Under the pieces are notes generated by a model. It was not told the DNA's origin. It worked only from the letters and a program-made list of their open reading frames with translations, and ran no database searches. Source: Lentisphaerota bacterium (lineage in GTDB: Bacteria > Verrucomicrobiota > Lentisphaeria > Oligosphaerales > JAFGRS01). From it: a DNA stretch of 8,609 nt. Below are positions 5,152 to 8,609 of the stretch, piece after piece. How positions within the stretch are numbered: the first letter of the stretch is position 1; each line of letters begins with the position of its first letter. The stretch covers positions 1-8,609 of the forward strand of contig JAAYZO010000738.1 of assembly GCA_012514865.1 (NCBI GenBank), read 5' to 3'. The position numbers and the translations under genes were made by a program.

Positions 5152-5760
5152 TCACGGCCGCGGCGGTGCGGCCCCGCGCACGCGCGTGCGACAATGCAGC
5201 TCCCAGGTCGGTGACGAGCCGGCAGGGCTGACACGGCGCACCGCGACCGCCGCCTGGTCGGCGGTCCCCGACCAGGTCTCGACCGTCACCGTCGACCCAC
5301 CGCGCCCCGTCCGGGTCTCGACCGTCGCCGGCGGCCGCCGCAGGTCGATCGATCCCTGGCCCGCGGCCGCCGGCGGCGCGCTCAGGGCGGCCTCGACCGA
5401 CAACGCCGAGCCGCCGTCCTCGGCCACGCCGCGCAGCACGACCCAGCGAACCGGGCAGGCCGTGCGCCGGGCGTCCAGCTCGGCGTAGCCGTGGCGCTCC
5501 AGGGCGCGCCGGGCCAAGGACAGCTCGGCGGCACTCATGCCGTGGACACGCAGCGGGCCAAGCACGCCGACGTGGGCCAGGAGCGCACTCAGATCGCCCT
5601 CGCTCAGCACCAGCGGCCGCGACGACTCCAGGACCGCACTCGGATGCAGGGTCGGGTAGAGGTTCGCCACGGGCACCGCCGAGGGCCGCACCGGCGTCCG
5701 GCAGGCACTCAGGAGGACCAGCAGGCTCCCCGCAAAAAGCCACAGCGCCGTCGTCCTCAT
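5152..5760 (-). CDS. Small hypothetical lipoprotein
   Basis: A 202-residue protein of unknown family. The N-terminus MRTTALWLFAGSLLVLLSAC is a signal peptide with lipobox LSAC and lipidation at C20, so it should be anchored in a membrane by Lsp processing. Residue 21 is Arg, not Asp, which would allow outer-membrane sorting if the Lol +2 rule applies here. The mature part is Ala/Arg/Val-rich, has no recognisable catalytic motif and shows beta-like alternation (STVTVETWSG, 156-165). LSEGDLSALLAHVGVLGPLR (52-71) might be a helix-turn segment. I chose the ATG at 5758-5760 because it places the signal peptide at the N-terminus and has AGGA 10 bases upstream; the frame continues to 5817. It diverges from the methyltransferase gene, so the two may share a control region. 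Confidence 0.82.
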   Translation of the reverse strand: MRTTALWLFAGSLLVLLSACRTPVRPSAVPVANLYPTLHPSAVLESSRPLVLSEGDLSALLAHVGVLGPLRVHGMSAAELSLARRALERHGYAELDARRTACPVRWVVLRGVAEDGGSALSVEAALSAPPAAAGQGSIDLRRPPATVETRTGRGGSTVTVETWSGTADQAAVAVRRVSPAGSSPTWELHCRTRVRGAAPPRP

Positions 5761-5809
5761 TCCGGTTGATTCCTGGCGTCCGGTGAACAGATTGGTGCCG
5801 TCTGAAACC

Positions 5810-6832
5810 ATGGTCAACCGTACTCACACCATGCAGCTCTGTCAATGCGACCTGACGGCCAGTGCTGGCCGCGACGCGGCCGTCGCGGCCATTCTGGACG
5901 GTCACAACCGCCGCTGGGGCGCCCGCCTGGATGGCTTCCGGGCCTATGCCGGGGCGCCGTGGTGGTCGCCGGGGCTGATCGTCACACCGGAGCTGCGCGG
6001 ACGCTACGAGTGCTGGCTGCCGGTGGCGGAGTTCTGTGCGGACCTGGCACGCCTGGGCCGCGCCTTCCTGCCGGCGCCGAGCTGGGTGCCGCGCCGGCTG
6101 CGGTCCGGCGCCGGTGAACCCAGTGCCGGCTCATCAGCCGCGCCGCTGTCTCTGCCCGACCTCTGGGCCCGCCTGCCGACGTGCCTCGCCGCGCGGGTCG
6201 CCTTTGGCGAGGCCGATCTGCCGGCGCTGTTCGCGGCCCTGGCCGACCCGCCGCGTTTCGGCACCGACAGCGCCCGCTACGAGGCGCAGCGCGCCGCGCT
6301 GGCGGCGTTGTGCCGGGGCGCGGCCGGTCGCGGCCGCCGTCTGACCCTGGTCGACCTCGCCTGCGGTGTCGGCCTGGGGACCTACGAGGCGGCTGTCACG
6401 GCCGCCGCGGCCATCGGCGCCCCACCGCGCGTCCTGGGCCTGACCCTCGAGCCCCTCGAGGCCTGGATGGCGTCACGCTGCTGCCTGCCGCACGACCCCG
6501 GCCGCGAGCCACGCCTGCGCCGCCTGGCGGCCCAGGCGCCCCCGGTGGACTTCCTCGCCGCCGACGTGCGGCACCTGCCCCTCGCCCTCGCCAATGCCGT
6601 CGACGTCATCCTCTGCAATGGCCTCGTCGGCGGGGATCACCTGCGGCGCCAGGACGACCTGGCGGCAGTCCTTCGGGAAGCCCGTCGCCTGCTCGTCCCC
6701 GGTGGCGCCCTGCTCGTCGCCAACCGCTTCCACGACGGCTGCCGCGCGGCCGTCGAGCGCTTCGCGGACCTCGCCCGCAGCGCGGGATGGCACGTCGACG
6801 GCACCTGGCACGACCTCCGCCTGACGCCCTGA
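5810..6832 (+). CDS. Class I SAM-dependent methyltransferase
   Basis: A protein of about 340 residues (349 from the GTG at 5783, 333 from the ATG at 5831); numbering here uses the GTG. The C-terminal half is a Rossmann-type methyltransferase: motif I LVDLACGVGLGTYEA (189-203) binds SAM, FLAADVRHLP (257-266) is the adenine-side loop, DVILCNGLVGG (274-284) is motif IV, and LLVPGGALLVANRF (303-316) is the late strand. GLGTYEAA and ILCNGLVGG recall CheR-type protein methyltransferases, but only loosely. The N-terminal 160 residues are Arg/Leu/Trp-rich with no known motif and may bind the substrate. None of the three starts has a clear ribosome site; the ATG at 5810 leaves 49 bp to the divergent lipoprotein. 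No chemotaxis gene is nearby, so the substrate is open. Confidence 0.85.
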   Translation: MVNRTHTMQLCQCDLTASAGRDAAVAAILDGHNRRWGARLDGFRAYAGAPWWSPGLIVTPELRGRYECWLPVAEFCADLARLGRAFLPAPSWVPRRLRSGAGEPSAGSSAAPLSLPDLWARLPTCLAARVAFGEADLPALFAALADPPRFGTDSARYEAQRAALAALCRGAAGRGRRLTLVDLACGVGLGTYEAAVTAAAAIGAPPRVLGLTLEPLEAWMASRCCLPHDPGREPRLRRLAAQAPPVDFLAADVRHLPLALANAVDVILCNGLVGGDHLRRQDDLAAVLREARRLLVPGGALLVANRFHDGCRAAVERFADLARSAGWHVDGTWHDLRLTP

Positions 6833-6833
6833 C

Positions 6834-8243
6834 TTACGGTTCTGCTGCGTGGTCGCGCGACGTGCGCGCGACCCCATCCGGCGCGGGACTGCGGTCACGC
6901 ATCACGTAACGATGCAGGGAGAGGAAGCAGAGCAGGTCCAGGAACTGGCTGTCACGCTCCGCGGACGGCACCGATGTGGCGATCAGGGCACCCCTGATAC
7001 CCAAGGCGTCGGGCCTGCCGGCAGCCTCCAGCTCGCAACCCAGCGCCGCGATGGCCCGCCGCAGCTCCTCCAGGCGCTCCCCAACAAGGATCTCTTCGGC
7101 CATCTCGCCTGAGACCTCTGCAAACGCATCCAGCAGAGGCTCCAGAGTGTCGCCGGAGTACCCGCGGCGTTTCCGAACCATCGCCAACTCATTTTCCTCG
7201 ATGATCCGGTCGGCAAGCACTGATCTCCACGGGACAATCTCCTCATCACGGAGGAACAGGCTCTCGGGCTCCTCGCGCTTGAGCATCGCCATGGCAGCCT
7301 TTATGGCGTCGTCGACGCGGGCCTCGAGCCAGTGCTCCAATTGCGGATGGCTGGCCAGGTAATCCCGGAGGGTCAACGGCGCGCCGCCGTCGGCGGACAC
7401 GGCGCTGGCCTCCAGGACCGCATCGTTGCCGATGACCCACTCCGCATCGAGGTCAATGCCGAACCGACCGCGGACCTCCGCCCGCTCGGCGGCGCGCGCG
7501 CTGGACCACTCATGCAGACCGTACCCCACCATCTGGATCAGGAAGGGGCTGCAGCCTTCCTCTGGAGGTTCCAGGATGAGCATGGCGCTCTCATCGAGCA
7601 GGTGCGCATCCACATAGCGCCCGGCCGCCACCATCTCGGGCATCTGACTCTGCAGATAGAACGCCAGATTCGACTCGTCCTCTTCGGTGAAGAGCACACC
7701 GGCGAGATCAGCGATGTACCCGACGAGGCGATCGCCTACGACCTCGGGAGGGCAGCCGATGGCCTTGATGTAGGGCGCCAACTCGTCCGCCGTGAAGCGC
7801 ATGGCGGCGAAACGCGGTTCGCTGAAGAGGTCGCGGGCGCGCGCGGCGGCCGCCCGCGTGTCATCACAGAGGCTCTCGAATGCCTTGCGGTAGGGCTCCA
7901 TCTGATCGCTGGCTCTGGCGATCGCCTTCTGCTGGTCGACCGTATCGGCCCCGCTGGGGAAAGCCCGGGCCAGTTTGGCGGAACCCACGGGCACAGCCGG
8001 CAGGCCCTCCGCCGACAGGTCCGGGCACCTGAACGGGCGGTCCTCGCCATCGACGTCCTCCCCGCCGAAGAGCGGCGGGTCGAACTCAGACGACGACAGC
8101 GACGCCGCCTCGGCATCGCGCTCGGCATCGCGCTCGGCCTCGCGCTCGGCCGCCGCCGCGGCCTGGTCGGCCTCCAGACAGCAATGCTTGTACTTCCTGC
8201 CGCTGCCGCAGGGGCACGGTTCATTCCTGCCGATCTTGGCCAT
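6834..8243 (-). CDS. SEC-C zinc-motif protein with a large uncharacterised region
   Basis: A 469-residue protein. Residues 6-22 are a textbook SEC-C motif, NEPCPCGSGRKYKHCC, with ligands C10, C12, C21 and C22, as at the C-terminus of SecA, where it binds zinc and contacts SecB or ribosomes. Here it stands at the extreme N-terminus. It is followed by a charged Ala-Glu-Arg helix (27-47) encoded by a 12-bp repeat, an acidic linker (53-70), and about 390 residues I do not recognise, mostly helical with acidic stretches. No signal peptide or membrane segment is visible. SEC-C proteins are diverse and often of unknown role; a chaperone-like or protein-binding function is inference. The ATG at 8241-8243 starts the motif directly and follows GGGAAAG; the frame runs on to 8594 but that part looks non-coding. 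It converges with the methyltransferase, with one base between the stop codons. Confidence 0.88.
   Translation of the reverse strand: MAKIGRNEPCPCGSGRKYKHCCLEADQAAAAAEREAERDAERDAEAASLSSSEFDPPLFGGEDVDGEDRPFRCPDLSAEGLPAVPVGSAKLARAFPSGADTVDQQKAIARASDQMEPYRKAFESLCDDTRAAAARARDLFSEPRFAAMRFTADELAPYIKAIGCPPEVVGDRLVGYIADLAGVLFTEEDESNLAFYLQSQMPEMVAAGRYVDAHLLDESAMLILEPPEEGCSPFLIQMVGYGLHEWSSARAAERAEVRGRFGIDLDAEWVIGNDAVLEASAVSADGGAPLTLRDYLASHPQLEHWLEARVDDAIKAAMAMLKREEPESLFLRDEEIVPWRSVLADRIIEENELAMVRKRRGYSGDTLEPLLDAFAEVSGEMAEEILVGERLEELRRAIAALGCELEAAGRPDALGIRGALIATSVPSAERDSQFLDLLCFLSLHRYVMRDRSPAPDGVARTSRDHAAEP
8109..8150 (-). repeat. In-frame 12-bp repeat inside the SEC-C gene
   Basis: CTCGGCATCGCG occurs at 8109 and 8121, CTCGGCCTCGCG at 8133, and a half unit CTCGGC at 8145. 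On the coding strand it gives Glu-Arg-(Asp/Glu)-Ala repeats around residues 31-45. Like the array at 5029, the unit is two alternating hexamers. A 12-bp step keeps the frame, so copy-number change would only lengthen the helix. Confidence 0.85.
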
Positions 8244-8262
8244 CGTCTTTCCCGCTGGTGAT

Positions 8263-8278
8263 GGCGCCCGAAGGCGCC
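8263..8278 (-). promoter_or_regulatory. UUCG-tetraloop hairpin in the SEC-C gene leader
   Basis: On the minus strand the sequence is GGCGCC-TTCG-GGCGCC, a perfect 6-bp stem closing a C(UUCG)G loop, one of the most stable RNA tetraloops known. It ends 19 nt before the start codon, just ahead of the GGGAAAG ribosome site. It may protect the 5' end or insulate the ribosome site from upstream pairing. No T-run follows, so termination is unlikely. Confidence 0.55.
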
Positions 8279-8536
8279 GGTTGCTCCAGAGTGCGCCGCC
8301 CGCCGGCCACCGCGATCCATGGTAACGCCGGGCATCGGCTGACTCGCGCGCGTGTCGCCGCCGGCGTCCGCAGGGCCGTCCCCGGCGACAGGCGCGACAC
8401 CCCTGTACTGTCGTTCTGCACCGCGGTCCCGTCGAGGCCGCCCTCGAGATTCCTCTGGAAACGCCCTGCACGACGCCACCCCCGACCGCGTGGTCGAGCC
8501 CTCGTATGAACCATGGCGGTGTGACGCGCGCGGTCC

Positions 8537-8591
8537 TGTCGCAGACTTTCAGCCTGCAAGGCGTCATGTCCGCTCTCCCGGGGCGTTGCCC
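8537..8591 (+). repeat. Dispersed palindromic element, family 1, copy 2
   Basis: It aligns without gaps to the minus-strand copy at 1787-1733: 21 identical bases, a variable middle of about 22 bases, then an identical GGGCGTTGCCC. The palindrome here is GGGGC-GTT-GCCCC (8580-8592), shorter than in the other copy but still paired. The two copies are inverted relative to each other and enclose about 6.7 kb with six genes. The right end may continue beyond the window. Confidence 0.8.
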
Positions 8592-8609
8592 CATAAGCGC
8601 TAACCAAAA

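Larger units (their letters stand above)
8244..8609. other. Gene-free right end
   Basis: No convincing gene. It contains the SEC-C leader hairpin (8263-8278), an 8-bp inverted repeat TGTCGCCG (8353-8360) with CGGCGACA (8383-8390), and the dispersed element at 8537-8591. A plus-strand frame from the ATG at 8506 is open to the window edge, but most of it is the dispersed element, so I do not call it. The SEC-C promoter should lie here; I found no clear pair of hexamers. Confidence 0.6.

Noticed and set aside
5152..5905. Longer minus-strand frames over the lipoprotein, including a 298-codon frame from 5905 and the start at 5817
   Set aside because: The 298-codon frame is a different reading frame without motifs that runs into the 12-bp array. 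The start at 5817 would place 19 polar residues before the signal peptide.
8244..8594. 117-residue extension of the SEC-C protein upstream of its ATG
   Set aside because: The ATG at 8243 begins directly before the SEC-C motif and has a ribosome site. The extension is Arg/Gly-rich and covers the leader hairpin and the dispersed element.
8506..8609. Plus-strand frame open to the right edge starting at the ATG at 8506
   Set aside because: Most of it is the family-1 element, which is also open in the same frame in the intergenic copy at 1733-1787. That reflects shared repeat sequence rather than coding.

Overview
The window is high-GC bacterial DNA, most likely chromosomal. The best clue to the host is the pilin-like protein at 4085-4756: a very short basic leader, an N-terminus reading FTLIELLVVIAIIAILAAM, then an AREKAR...NNLKQ helix and a C-terminal FADGH motif. 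From memory this style is abundant in Lentisphaerota and common in Planctomycetota and Verrucomicrobiota. Lentisphaerota is my first guess, by inference only. No rRNA, tRNA, transposase, integrase, phage gene or CRISPR array is visible.

Layout, left to right. Positions 1-90 look like the last 29 codons of a gene entering from the left. Positions 91-888 have no convincing gene but hold three tandem arrays of different period (6, 7 and 10 bp) and several strong inverted repeats. On the minus strand lie a YhcH/EbgC-type sugar protein (889-1332) and, beyond a repeat-filled 515-bp gap, an amidohydrolase (1848-2888) and an M20 metallopeptidase (2911-3972). The last two are 22 bp apart and almost certainly one transcript. 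Next upstream on the same strand is the pilin-like gene (4085-4756). A 395-bp gap with a 12-bp tandem array follows, then a small lipoprotein (5152-5760, minus). It diverges from a SAM-dependent methyltransferase (about 5810-6832, plus). The methyltransferase converges, with one base between stop codons, on a SEC-C zinc-motif protein (6834-8243, minus). The right end (8244-8609) is non-coding and holds a second copy of a palindromic element also found at 1733-1787.

How the genes work together: the M20 peptidase and the amidohydrolase probably act in sequence on an amide- or ester-linked small molecule, and YhcH-family proteins often sit with sugar catabolism genes. The substrate cannot be read from the sequence. 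The pilin-like protein, lipoprotein, methyltransferase and SEC-C protein show no evident shared pathway.

The most unusual aspect is the intergenic DNA. Two families of palindrome-bearing dispersed elements each occur twice in inverted orientation. Hexamer-based tandem arrays appear at two intergenic sites and once inside a gene. Stable stem-loops sit 12 to 35 nt upstream of three minus-strand start codons. I see no clear defence or other multi-gene novel system; the repeat families and the large uncharacterised part of the SEC-C protein are the best leads.
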